A stretch of DNA of 64,000 bases from Periplaneta americana (Eukaryota > Arthropoda > Insecta > Blattodea > Blattidae). The notes under the pieces were generated by a model, which worked only from the letters and a program-made list of their open reading frames with translations, did no database searches and was not told the DNA's origin. Numbering within the stretch: position 1 is the stretch's first letter; every line of letters begins with the position of its first letter. The position numbers were made by a program, and so were the translations under genes. Positions 48,522 through 59,821 of the stretch are shown in pieces. Where the stretch lies: positions 67,987,501 through 68,051,500 of the forward strand of contig NC_091124.1 in the NCBI RefSeq assembly GCF_040183065.1. The letters run 5' to 3'.

Positions 48522-51500
48522 TTATATCTTGGCTGGTATGAAATGCTGGTAGTAATTGCGTGTATAGTCTAACATTAATTCTTGCATGCATTCAGGTAAT
48601 TCTCCGACGCAGACACCAGGTGACCCACTGTATCTTGTAAAAGATGGTACCACTGTCTCAGGTGGTAAAACAGTATTGTCTTCAATAACACAGCAGTCCT
48701 TCAGTACACATCTCCGGCCCTTCAAAGAAGAAACTACAGGTAAGATTATGCAATTTCACATACAATCAAGTTACCTGATTTAATCTTTATTTATTTATAG
48801 CTCCTTTAACTCCTATGTCATATCACGGTTTGTCTGTAGTTTTATTATTGGGAATGCTTGTTGTTTTTGAATTATCTATTATTTCGTGGTAATTGGGATC
48901 TAACCCGGCATTCGTCTTTATTTAGCTCAAAATAAGTTATATTCAATTGAGGAAAAACACGAAAAAATCTTCACCAGATTGGCCTGCGCTGGAGATAGAA
49001 TCAGGACCTCCCAAAAGCAAGTCCAGTGCATTACCACTGAGCCATCTTGCTTGGTACCTGAGATCTTATATTATAAATAGCTTCTAAAAATCTCGAGTTG
49101 AAACTCAGTTTCTATAAAAAATTATACAGGGATTTCACACGAAAGAAATGCTAAAAAAATATGAACTACTTCGTATAAGGCAAGAAAAAACAATTTCGAA
49201 AAGTTGTGGCTAACTTGCATTTGAATAGTTCTTATTTTAGGGGGACAAAGTTGCTCGCGTCCATAGCATACCTAAAGCTATACGTGTCCCCTGGGTGGTA
49301 CTAAATGAGCAACAGTGACTGGTAAATGTCAATTAAAAAAAAAAAAAAAATGTTCTTTTCAGAACAAATTAGGATATTCCATTGGAATGCAGGAAGGAAG
49401 ACTATCATCACCAAAAATAACGGAACTATAGTCCTGATGCTGTTATTTCCGGCGTGACTCCGCCTCTTTGCTTACGTCTTAGATAGTGAAGGCTCTATAA
49501 AGTCTAGGTAGGTAGTATCGTTCGTCATTTTTGTTCTTACGTTGCCGAGCTACCATACGAGGAATCTATTTGCCACACCGTTAAACATTATCATGTTGTA
49601 GCTTCTATGATAATAAATCAAACGTAATGTAATTCAGCAAATAATTGAGCGGTAAATAACGTCTTCATGTGCTTTCTGCGAACGCCAACGAAAGAGCTAA
49701 AATGGCGGGCGATTATATTAAGTATTTATCGAGCCTTAAGAAATGAATCAGCGAATCACAAGACGCACACATTTAAATGTAGCCAACCTGCAACGCGATT
49801 GGCTGCCGGAAATTAGAGCGATGGGACTATAATACAGACCATAAAAAAAAGATAGTTCTTATTTTATCAGACCATTGAGAAGTACTTAACAAAGTTGATT
49901 CTTCACACCTTTCCTCATCAGCTAGCCTATACACCAGTGGTTCCCAAAGTGGGGGCCACGACCCTCTGCATGTCAATAACTGAGAGGGGCGAGATAATTT
50001 ACAAAATAAAACAAAAAACACCTTATTAACACACATTTGTTTTGTATTTAAAATATAAACAAAGTTTAACATAAAAATAAAAAAAAGTTTCAGTGAGTTA
50101 TAAGGTAAAAAATAATGTGATGAATATACTTTTTTCACACAGTAGCTTCTCACATTTGGAAAAAAAAACACACACACAGAGCTATTTTCAAGTCCAAGAG
50201 ATTTTTCGCGTTTGTGTTGATGACAGTTAATTCTTCTCAAAATATGACATAGGCCTACATTATTAAGAAACTGGAAAAAAATACAATAATTATTAACTTT
50301 TTAACATCTTAATGCAGTATTTTTTTCCCCCCTAAAATTTACCTCAATTGACTGATGCTGTTAAAAAAAAACAGAAAAAAAGGATTCAGATACAAGGTTG
50401 CAAATGTTACCAACAAAAATTCAAGAGCTTCTTTTGCAAGCTTTTCTTTTCATTACAAAAGTGGTCTATGCTCTGTGAGAAAGAAATTCAATTTCAACAT
50501 TCCATCAGTAGGTATAGATTTCAATGAGTTTTCCCCTCATATTTTTTTCCTTAATTTCAGCCAGCTGAATGCAAACGCCTAGAAAGGGATTCAGTATCCA
50601 TCTGTGACTGTCGTAATTGCTTTGAATCTCTTCCAGACAACACTCAAAGAGCTGTTGTGTAAAATCGTACTTTGGTTGGTATGCACTGGTTTTGAGTAAC
50701 ATTATAGTGGTTTGCAATTTTACAGGAATTTATTTTTCGAATGGATTTCTTAGGAGCAAGTAGTCCAAAATAACTGACAATTTTGTAAAATAATCACGTC
50801 ATTTTATTACATCATGTATAAATTATTAATGTACAGTATCTGTAATTTTATATGTAAGTTTTATGTGCAACAAAACAATTATATAGAATGTATACACAAT
50901 CACAATGTCTTAATAAATCTCCTCTGTCAATGTTACTAGGCGTACATGTTATTTACTTTTATGATTTGTAACGAGAAAGTGACCCTTGTTTAAAATGTAA
51001 AGTATTTGAATAGGTAAATCATATCGTAATGAAATTCAAACAGTAGACGATTGTTGAAAGCGCTGAATTCATTTAATTTATTGCAATAAAATTTTCATTA
51101 AAATAATTAAATGTTTGTACTTACTATTACGCAGTTTTTTCCGATGTGGACATATGAACCAACAACAGCTGCATTTACCACAGAACGTTCACCAACAAAA
51201 ACATGATCACCCATGTGTAAAGGAAAAAATGCCACTCTGAAAAAAAAAAAAAAAACTATTAGGCGTAATATGAGCACAGCAAATCTGTGCAAATTGCGTC
51301 CTGCACCTGTCGTGTGCTATATTGGTAACAAGTGTGGCAAAGCTACAATAGTGCTTTAGGATATACAAGTAGAATCACCTTATACTTTAATGTTCTTACC
51401 CTTTGCTGAACTTCTTAAAGGGAGGCCTAATAACAGCATGCTTGCTGATTATACAATATCTACCAGCACGAACATTGGCAAGATCTCCACGTATAATAGC

Positions 51501-52246
51501 ATCAGATTGTACTATTACTTTGCCACTTAGAACTATGTTTTGTGATCCGCATAAGACTGTTTGACGGCTCACCTTGTTGCCAGATGCCTGCAAAAGAAAG
51601 GGAGCCAAAAAATGAGTGTTAGGTTTTTTAACGAGGTTTTGTAAATAGGCTATCTAGTAATGATGGAACATCATTTCGTAGCACGTTTTGAAATCACTCA
51701 GATAATATATAAAATAGAAGAGCACCTTACAAACACGATGTGAACACACACTTGATACATGAAACATACGTAATTGTCACAATATGTTACACATGGGTGT
51801 ATCATAACCTCACTTCGCTTCTACTAGGCTTCAGAGTACTCGAATTGTCTGCTTCACATTGATCATATAGACGTATGCTTATCTTATTGAATATCATTCC
51901 ACGCGAGGCAGCCGTAAAATTAAAGATAATCTTTACTGTACGTCGAGGTTTGTGACACAGAGTGGATATGATGATGTGTTCAGTAACTGACGGCCAATGT
52001 TCACGACAGCTGGTGATTTCATACGTGCTATGAAGTGGTGTAGCCGTATTAAACCTTCACCCTGATTTTTATTAATTAAAATTTACATAGTTCATATTTG
52101 AATGTACAGGCCTATTTGACAGCTTGCAAAAATATATTTACTTAAAAGTAAAAAAAAAGGCACGAAGCTATAATTTCAGAAATTACAATAAATACTACCG
52201 TTTCAACATATTCTGCTTTATTGTAATAAATATCTTGGGGTTCCAT
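48522..52246 (-). CDS. DCTN5: Dynactin subunit 5 (p25), four coding exons
   Basis: p25 is a left-handed beta-helix subunit of the pointed-end complex of dynactin, the dynein cofactor that helps choose cargo. Exons read on the minus strand: 52246-52199 (16 codons, [16 protein letters not shown], then a gt donor); 51587-51400 (tttgcag acceptor, starts [17 protein letters not shown], donor gtaaga); 51236-51125 (ttttcag acceptor, [15 protein letters not shown], donor gtaagt); 48719-48522 (acceptor ends gaag, starts [10 protein letters not shown], ends FIPAKI, stop TAA). Phases fit at every junction (0, 2, 0). The sum is 546 nt, or 181 residues against 182 in human, with strong similarity throughout. 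Hexapeptide-type repeats ([30 protein letters not shown]) are visible. Intron 3 (48720-51124) carries a 401-bp MITE and a SINE head. The gene starts 410 bp from the divergent PKC gene. Confidence 0.94.
48965..49066 (-). mobile_element. SINE head fragment in DCTN5 intron 3
   Basis: The minus strand reads GATGGCTCAGTGGTAATGCA (A box) and GGTCCTGATTCTATC (B box), a tRNA-derived polymerase III promoter pair. The body is short. Confidence 0.55.
49429..49829. mobile_element. MITE in DCTN5 intron 3, TA-flanked
   Basis: The left end TAGTCCTGATGCTGTTATTT and the reverse complement of the right end TAGTCCCATCGCTCTAATTT both continue into CCGGC, with TA on each side. 401 bp, non-coding, including a GGCGGGCGATTATATTAAG core. 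Confidence 0.75.
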
Positions 52247-52656
52247 TGTAAAAACTCGCGAAATTTATGTTTCTATAATATCCAATCATTTACGGTACAC
52301 CTTACGAGCCATTAATACATTTGCTACAAGTACGCAACTTCACACTCAATTTTTTTTGAATACGTTTCAAAGCATGATACGAGCTCTCTTGGTTACAAGT
52401 GGTTACAGTTGTTTCCGATTACAACTATAAACAAGTTTATTATTACTTGAGGCAAATTTTACAACAATTTTGTATTGTACACATGTTATAATATTTTCTA
52501 ATGCATTTTAGATTTGAAGATGATAGTATAAAGCCAATTTATTTGATAGTTAACTTGGGACTGCATTTGAGCACTGTAGCGTCTCATCGATAATTGGCGG
52601 AGTGCTGCCTTGTTGCAAGCAGTCTGCTACTGTAGTGACATCGGGCATTCGCAGCC
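52247..52656. promoter_or_regulatory. Divergent DCTN5/PKC intergenic region, likely shared promoter
   Basis: The 410 bp separate the two start codons and must hold both 5' UTRs and the proximal promoters. ATCGATA at 52586-52592 matches seven of eight bases of the insect DRE motif (TATCGATA), common in housekeeping core promoters. I see no clear TATA box at a fitting distance. The promoter role is inferred from layout only. Confidence 0.5.
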
Positions 52657-52844
52657 ATGGCGGACGAGGAAACGAACGTTAGCGACGATGGGTCGGGAGA
52701 TATGAATACTGTCTTTGGCCTGAGGCTTCGAGGTAGAAAGGGAGCTTTAAAAAAGAAAAATGTGTACAACGTAAAGGATCACAAATTCATCCCGCGTTTC
52801 TTCAAGCAACCAACATTTTGCAGCCACTGCAAAGACTTCATATG
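52657..52844 (+). CDS. Conventional protein kinase C, first coding exon only
   Basis: This is the N-terminus of a diacylglycerol- and Ca-dependent PKC (PRKCA/Pkc53E type). The exon encodes 62 residues plus two bases of a Trp codon. In order they are: an acidic leader [15 protein letters not shown], the pseudosubstrate [12 protein letters not shown] (Ala where a substrate has Ser/Thr), then the first half of the C1A finger, [20 protein letters not shown]. It ends in a gtaagt donor after ATATG. Family members continue WGFGKQGFQC, so the split Trp fits. The start context GCAGCCATGG is strong. No further PKC exon is visible up to 64000, so intron 1 exceeds 11 kb. Which PKC paralogue this is cannot be settled from one exon. 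Confidence 0.92.
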
Positions 52845-54699
52845 GTAAGTGACAATGATACGAAATTTCAAATTCCCGCAAATACTACCCAAATAGTTCC
52901 AGAACAAGTCGGTGGGGGTTTCATATGTGGTATTGTAGGTAATGATTTGTGGTTGTCAAAAAAGTTCTTGCATTCTGTATGAGAGATTTACACGAATTTG
53001 AATGTGACTTTTAATCTTCTTCAAAAGAAATTATATCAAACTTCAAGCTTGTCACAACCACGTGACGACTTTATTTGCTTCGCAGCGGTGCGGTTTATTT
53101 AAGAACTGCGAGAATGTGTAAAAATGATCAAATGTCACTATATTTCTTTCATCACTGGTCCCTCAAATTTAGTACATTTTGCTAAATACGTGTACCATAC
53201 TGATACTGATGAATAGGCCTATAATCTCTAATGTGAAATTGTTAGGTAGACATTCGATAAAATTTCAAAGTATTATTTTTTAATTAGTAGATACATAAAG
53301 TAATTTAGTTTTTGATGGAGTATATTTATGGTTTGTGATACTAAATGATTTGTTGGCTATTTTCTATGCTATAGTATTGACTGACTTCTTTGCAGTAGCT
53401 GTTTAATGTCTTGTAATTGTTAGTCGTGTAGAGGAAAGACTGTGTTAAATGCTTACCGATGTTGCCAGTAACTAACTGGTGTCTATGTGTATTTTCTATG
53501 CTATGTTCAACTTACATAAAATAATAGCTGTTATTATTTTTTTCACTGTGAAACGAGTGTTGAAACTAGACAGTTCTTGTGCTTTTTGAGTGTTTTGAGC
53601 ACCACGCCTCCTGAGGTGGGCGCGTCCTATAGTTGGGGGACAGTTTGCCTTTATGGTTGCCTTAATGGTCTTCCTGCACTCCCCTCTCAGTTGCTTTATA
53701 ATATGTGAATATGCTTGCTTCCGCAGTACATGGATAATTTTAAAGTAACCGTTATCATATAATAACGATTTTACTCTCAGCAATGGGTTAAAACCTAAAG
53801 AAACTCTTGTTAAAGTATTCTGTAAGGGATATATTATCCTTGAGAACGATTCATTTTGAGTAATGTTGCAATATGAAAGGGAGACTATGTAAACAACTTA
53901 CTGTAGGCGGCGACAGGAAAGTATAGGTTACTTATCTTCAACAGGAAGTTTTCCAATTAGCCTAACCTTACCAGCCACTGCCTTGCAACGAGAGGCAATA
54001 TATTACACTTACTGAAACAGCTATATTACAAAAGTAAATATCGATACAATATCAGCGAAAAATGAGGCAAAATGTTTTCAAAGTTGGCAATATTACGGCA
54101 TTTTCCCTCATATTTCCTGAAGTAAGGAATAAACTAAATATAAGAACAAATGTAAAACCCGGGGACAAAAAAGCATATTAAAATAGGGTAATAAAACCGA
54201 TCTTTATGAACGTAAAATTTTAATATGACGTAATTCTTTAGCTGGTAATCACATTTTATTTGCAGTAAGATTTAGTAAGTTCTATTCACTGCGTGTAGTG
54301 CAAATTAAGAGCCTATTAGTAAGTTCACTAATTTTTCAGAAGGCGTTTAGCATGGAAGAAGTAAGATACTGGTGGCGAATCTCGATTTGCTAATTGTTTA
54401 ATTAATACAGAGCGTTCAGTTTAAAAACGGACCCGCTACAGACAGTTACAGCAATATGTTAAAAATGAGTCCCTCAATTTCAATGCATTTGTCCACAGCA
54501 ATTTTTTACGACGTATACATATGACGTAGGAATTTATTACTAATTACGAACAAAATGTAGGCCTACATAGGACTAAAGTTTATTATGTACTCTTTCAGTG
54601 TGCGATCCTCTTTTAATTGAACTCATTGTATAAAGCGACTTTTGGAAATGTTCACTTATCTCTGTAGGACCTGAGATTTCGTCATCTGGAACCCGCCTG
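52845..54699. other. PKC intron 1, proximal part
   Basis: No further exon, element end or conserved frame was recognised between the donor and the repeats at 54700. Confidence 0.5.
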
Positions 54700-54850
54700 A
54701 TTTTTTTTTTCTCTTGTACGGAGGAGGGACCCGAAGGCTTGCACTGCAGCCTGAGGCTTATTGTGCTTCCTCGTCTGTGAATGATTGGGTAGCCGAACGG
54801 CTGCGCTCTTGTACAAGTATTGCACGGCGCACCATGAACTTAACCCGGTA
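54700..54850 (+). repeat. Dispersed repeat, copy inverted at 58435-58575
   Basis: CAGCCTGAGGCTTATTGTGC with neighbouring GGACCCGAAGG occurs here on the plus strand and as its complement in the 58435-58575 copy. Class unknown. Confidence 0.5.
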
Positions 54851-55035
54851 TGATGACGACGATTATATGTGAATTAATGATGGCGAAATGAGTCCGAGGT
54901 CCGACACAGAAAGTTACCCAGCAATTCTGCTTCATTAGTTGAGGGAAAACCCCGGAAAAAACCCAACCAGGATTTGAACCCAGGCCCGCTCGGGTAAGAT
55001 GCGCTGTCACTCCACAGCGGTGGACAACTCGCCTG
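54850..55035 (-). mobile_element. SINE 5' part, family C-like
   Basis: The minus strand has tRNA-like B box GGGTTCAAATCC followed by TGGTTGGGTTTTTTCCGGGG, the same middle block as 47782-48121, then a TTCGCCATCATTAATTCAC block related to the fragment at 19015-19141. Confidence 0.65.
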
Positions 55036-55159
55036 TGGAATAATTTAGTTGATGCCTCTTCCCAGTGTAGTAGTGATATTAATGAATAATAACATGAGGT
55101 TGATTATTTTTCGTATTGGACTCCAGAATTTCTCTGGTAAATAACGAATTACAGGCAGT

Positions 55160-56150
55160 ACATTGATTAAAGAAGCCGTCAGCGCTGGATTATAGTCCTG
55201 TGGACCCGGATTCTATCGCCAGCATACCCCCGATTTATAACTTGTGTTGGGCAAATCCGTGGTCCAAGTAACACGGGTTTTCTCCGGGAACTCTGGTTCC
55301 CTTGTGACATCGTAACAAATTCTTCACCACAATCTCATCTCATCGCGGGTGTAGCGTAAACCAGCCTCATTTGACGCACTCTGAGCAACGACTCTGTCGG
55401 TAATAGTAATATGCGTTCTAAGAGCGGTATGTTGAAGTTTTCATGTTCGAGGAAAAGTTTGAAAAAGCGAAACGTAGTTGAGCTTTTTTAATTCCCGAGA
55501 ATTGAAAGAAAACATACCGCTCGTGTATCGTACATTATTTTGTGCGAAGATCGTTTATTATATACCTGAAAGAGGAATTTCTAATTAGTTGCAATGAAAT
55601 CTCCATCTTGGTTTCTGTTCAATGACGGCAAATTTGCAAATCAAAAATATCTATCTTCAACATTGTTGCTTTAAAATGTTTTCTGTATTTACTGTACTCC
55701 AGCAGGCCGTGATATACGTCTGTCTTTTTTTCCCCCAGTCTATAAATGCGAACTTAAAAGAAACGGTAAGGTTATGTAATGAGAGTTTACTTAATTTTTG
55801 CAAATATTTAAAAACAATAATTAGCAGTGCAATTTAAGTGAAATTGCAGTGGTAAGTTTCCAATTTATAATTATTACTATATTGAACGTCTCTAAAAATA
55901 ATATGTTACTCGTAAAAGCCTAAAGCAGTAAAATCAATATGTCACTTAAGCGGTAAGAAGAGGGAAATTGTTGTGTGTGTTAGGTTGGGAATACTGAATG
56001 TGGAATTTTAGACTTTCCGCGGATTGGTTTTGTGCGGAAACCAAGCAAATATGCACGATCTCGCACAAAATTAGTATAGCTACACAACTGGCTTCATAAT
56101 ATAGGTGAATGACGAACAGTCAAGCAACCACCCACCATTAGTAAGAAAAA
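55160..56150 (+). mobile_element. tRNA-derived SINE, family A, split by a repeat
   Basis: The SINE reads from the head (B box GGACCCGGATTCTA) through AACTTGTGTTGGGCAAATCC to GACTCTGTCGGTAA at 55403. It resumes at 56077 with TAGCTACACAACTGGCTTC and GGTGAATGACGAACAGTCAA to its end. Comparison with the copy at 41128 shows the missing middle is only a few bases, so 55409-56071 is an insertion into it. Confidence 0.8.
55409..56071. repeat. 663-bp dispersed repeat, copy 2, inside a SINE
   Basis: Matches copy 1 (36498-37140) nearly end to end. TAGTA at 55404-55408 and 56072-56076 is the likely target duplication. Near the left end GAGCGGTATGTT (55422-55433) pairs with AACATACCGCTC (55511-55522), enclosing a second hairpin AAAAAGC/GCTTTTT (55462-55488). 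Copy 1 lacks about 50 bp that include the inner hairpin. TTTTGTGCGAAGATCG at 55541 recurs inverted at the right end (CGATCTCGCACAAAA). Confidence 0.78.
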
Positions 56151-56580
56151 ATTGGTTAGAGAGATCTATCGTTGTAGTTTATTTTCTCATTGTGAACAGT
56201 GAAGACGGTACTGCTGTAGGCCTATTGTAAAAATATATTTTGAAATTTTAATGATAAGCATATTTAAGCATCCTGATCAGCGATAAAATGATGAGATGCA
56301 GTCTCTTTGTCAGTTTAAGCATGTTTCTCTTATACTATTACAGTAGGTGTATTTCATTCGCTTTCAGTATTTACGTATTCGTCAGAAGATTGAATCTAAG
56401 AATTTATACGCAGTATAGAAACTGTACAACCTCCAAAGGATATTAACTATGTGTTAGGAAACACTGAGTTGAAATGAAAATAAAATATCCATGACAATAG
56501 TTGACTTTTACAAATTTAGTATAGTAGGCCTACATTTTCGGGATGAAAATACAAATTGTAAACTACAGACGTATAAGTTG

Positions 56581-56585
<5 letters not shown>

Positions 56586-56641
<56 letters not shown>
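56586..56641. repeat. (AT)n microsatellite
   Basis: Uninterrupted alternating at run of nearly 60 bp in PKC intron 1. Confidence 0.95.
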
Positions 56642-56647
<6 letters not shown>

Positions 56648-57581
56648 ATGAAAATTAGTTTGTATTTTGAACAAAAAAGAATGACTGTAGCTCATATGTG
56701 CTTCTGAAAACTGCTTTTATGATTTACACGCCTAGAATATATATACCGAAAAAAATTAAAAGTTAAACATATTGGGTAATTTGCTATGAGTGCTACTTGT
56801 GTATAATGAAATTGACAACGTTTCCGAGCGATCTATGAGACCCGGAGATATACATTATTGTTAGGTAATATTTTTTTACGTGTAAAAATTTTAATTGTAA
56901 TGTTATTTAAAAGTTTTTTTTTTTTTCATTACCTATAGTTTTTGTAGAATTATTCGATGTATGTAGATTAGATTACCTTGTTTCTTGTAATGCAGGATGT
57001 TATTTGATTTTGGTTTCGTTGCTGTTACGTGGTTGATAAACTTTTAAATAATTTATGGGTGTTAAGGAGGCGAAGCTCAATTAATAATATGTATATCTAA
57101 TATCAAATAAAAATATTTACCATTTATTGAAATAATATTTTGTTTTCTTACCTTATACAATCTATCTGCTATAGCTGCGGGATTTCAAACCTTCTTTCCT
57201 GTATCCTGAATGAAAAGCTGCTGTGTTGCAAACGTGGTAGAAATATCTCAGAAGCTTTAGAATTGCCTCTAATCTTCGATAATGAAGATACAGTACGCCT
57301 ATTTCAAATGTAGTCTATATAAATCATCTGAGTTACTTCTACTACCTTTTGTTTTCACTCACTTCTTTAAAGATTTCCACAAACATTTTAATGTCCTGCG
57401 CGCTGCAAGTATCCAATTGAATTCTAATATTTAGTTTAAGACTAAGACTTGTGTTGTGTAATAAATGACAATAGATGACGCTGCGATTACATGATTGGAC
57501 GTCATCTACTCGTATTGTTAAATTTCAAAAGATACGATACATTAGTTACGTTTAGTCAGTTTCTTTTTCATTGATATATTA

Positions 57582-58186
57582 CGAGCAAACATTCTGATGG
57601 GGGCAGATAAAAAAAAGTTAAATTATTTTCTTTCACCATGTTAATAATGTCAAAAGAAGTGCTTATACAAATTTTGGCCACTCGACCGCAATTAAGAGGG
57701 CAGCAAAAATAAATTCGCCAGGGGCCGTTAACAGAAAGAAAACATTATTTCTCTAGAAAAATTTATTGGAACAGAAAAGCAATTGTCGAGCTATTTTTCA
57801 ACATATTCCCCATCGGAATTGAGGCATTTGTTATATCGTGGGATCGACAGAGACGTGCAGACGGCTGTCAAAAACTAGTTCGATCTCAGGCGGCAGACTT
57901 CTACGACACAAGGATACAAAAATTGATTCCATGGCATGACAAATGTCTCAATTCCAGTGGGGGATATGTTGACAAATACCTTAACAATTGCTGTATATGT
58001 TTCAATAGATCTTTCCATGCAATTGTGCTTTTTTTCTGTAACGGTCCCAGGGATAATCACTTTCTGAACGGCCTCGTAATTGCGGTCGAGTGGCCAAAAT
58101 TTGTATATGCTCTTCTGTTGACATTATTAACATGGTAGAAGAAAAAAAATAATTTTTTTTCTGCCCCCATCAGAATGTTTTCTTGT
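57582..58186 (+). mobile_element. Mariner derivative with roughly 110-bp inverted repeats
   Basis: The left arm (AAACATTCTGATGGGGGCAG on to CCACTCGACCGCAATTA) is repeated inverted at 58075-58186. Between the arms lies the C-terminal part of a mariner transposase: DVQTAVKN, then, one frame over, VRSQAADFYDTRIQKLIPWH and CLNSSGGYVDKY. The catalytic core is gone, so it is a deletion derivative of a mariner. Confidence 0.8.
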
Positions 58187-58269
58187 TAGCTGATTGGATA
58201 GAGCACTGGCCTAGTAACTGAAATATTCTCGGATCGAATACTCGTATATTCACAGTAAACTAATAAAGA

Positions 58270-58378
58270 AGGAAGTGCGTTTCTTTCATTCAATTATTCA
58301 TTCATTGTGTTCTGCCCAAGGACAGGTCTTTCACTGCAAACCCAGCATTCTCCAATCTTTCCTATTTTCTGTCTTTTA
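58270..58378 (-). mobile_element. LINE terminal fragment
   Basis: TGTTCTGCCCAAGGACAGG and TTCACTGCAAACCCAGC match the reverse complement of 38003-38105, with an (AATGA)-like tail at 58288-58308. Confidence 0.6.
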
Positions 58379-58434
58379 ATTGTACTCATTTCACTATCAC
58401 TTATTCACATCCCATTATCTTAATCACTGTAGCC

Positions 58435-58575
58435 CGGGTTAAGTTGACTGTGCAACGTGCTGTATGTGTATAAGAACGCGACCGTTCGGCGACAATTATC
58501 ATTCACAGAATAGGAATGGTAAGCACAATAAGCCTCAGGCTGCGGTACAAAACCTTCGGGCCCCCCTTCCTCCGA
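58435..58575 (-). repeat. Dispersed repeat, inverted relative to 54700-54850
   Basis: GCACAATAAGCCTCAGGCTG is the complement of the block in the other copy. Confidence 0.5.
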
Positions 58576-58589
58576 GAAAATGTGTATAA

Positions 58590-59110
58590 TCTGTACTAAT
58601 AATAAATCTGTAGCCGAAATTTTTCTGGTAATTTTCGATTTTCCAAAAATAATTGGTCCTAACATATATAATTAACCACCCTGAAACCGAAAATCGCATT
58701 TTTGATATTTTTGTTTGTATGTCTGTCTGTATGTTTGTTACCTTTTCACGCGATAATGGCTGAACCGATTTATATGAAAATTGGAATATAAATTAAGTTC
58801 GTTGTAACTTAGATTTTAGGCTATACGGCATTCAAAATACTTTATTTAAAAGGGGGGTTATAAGGGGGCCTGAATTAAATAAATCGAAATATCTCGCTTA
58901 TTATTGATTTTTGTGAAAAATGTTACATAACAAAAGTTTCTTTAAAAATGATTTCCGATAAGTTTTATTCTTTACAAAATGTTGATAGGACTGATATTTA
59001 ATGAGATAAATGAGTTTTAAAATTAAAATAACGCCATCTAAGACGGTGCAATGAAATAACAAATGACTTCATCTATAAGTGGCCTTGGACAACAACAATC
59101 GAAAAAGGGG
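58590..59110 (+). mobile_element. Helitron-like non-autonomous repeat, 5' part
   Basis: ACTAATAATAAATCTGTAGC, TTCACGCGATAATGGCTGAA and AAATATCTCGCTTATTATTG recur in the copy at 59822. Such sequence is widespread in arthropods; the Helitron label is from memory and rests mainly on the end of the other copy. Confidence 0.5.
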
Positions 59111-59708
59111 CCTTGGACAGCAACAATCGAAAGCTGTTAAACTTAGCCTACAGACAATGTTTCTGTGTTTGTATGAAGTGATATCGGAAGCTAAATTAAC
59201 CGATTTGTATAATTAATTATTATTTCACCATTGGAAAGTGTAGTTTGTCTAGATGGACATAGACTACTGCTATAATGTTATTACAGTAACTTCTTAGTAA
59301 ATCGAGGACAGGTAAGATTAAAATAACTTCCTATGCACAGAAAATTTGAAAGGCTTTTTTGTACATTCGTTTTCTGTATTTCTTAAAATAATATTTATGT
59401 ACACACTCATTTCAATCTCAGAGAATTAACGAACAACGAGAGTGTATTGATTTAGTATGCAGTAATAGTACGTTAGCTTAGCAATCCATTATTTTATAAT
59501 TCAAATTTTAACTATGCTCACTCGAATCGTGTTACAATACATAAAATAGACTATATGCAATAAATGCAATGCAAAAAAAAAAATCGGGTAATGAGCCAAG
59601 CAGATTATGTTGCGCTGTTGTAAAAGTTGTTGCTTCTGAGATTCAAGAGCCCCCATAACAAATTAAAAACTTTCTTATAGGAGTACATCCGTTATCAACG
59701 CACTTTTT

Positions 59709-59821
59709 ATATAATATAATATAATATAATATAATATAATATAATATAATATAATATAATATAATATAATATAATATAATATAATATAATATAATATAAT
59801 ATAATATAATATAATATAATA
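59709..59821. repeat. (TATAA)n pentanucleotide array
   Basis: About 22 near-perfect units directly abutting the repeat that begins at 59822. Confidence 0.95.

Noticed and set aside
49933-49990. hAT-like terminus (CAGTGGTTCCCAAAGTGGG)
   Set aside because: Looks like a hAT end, but I found no matching opposite end or target duplication.
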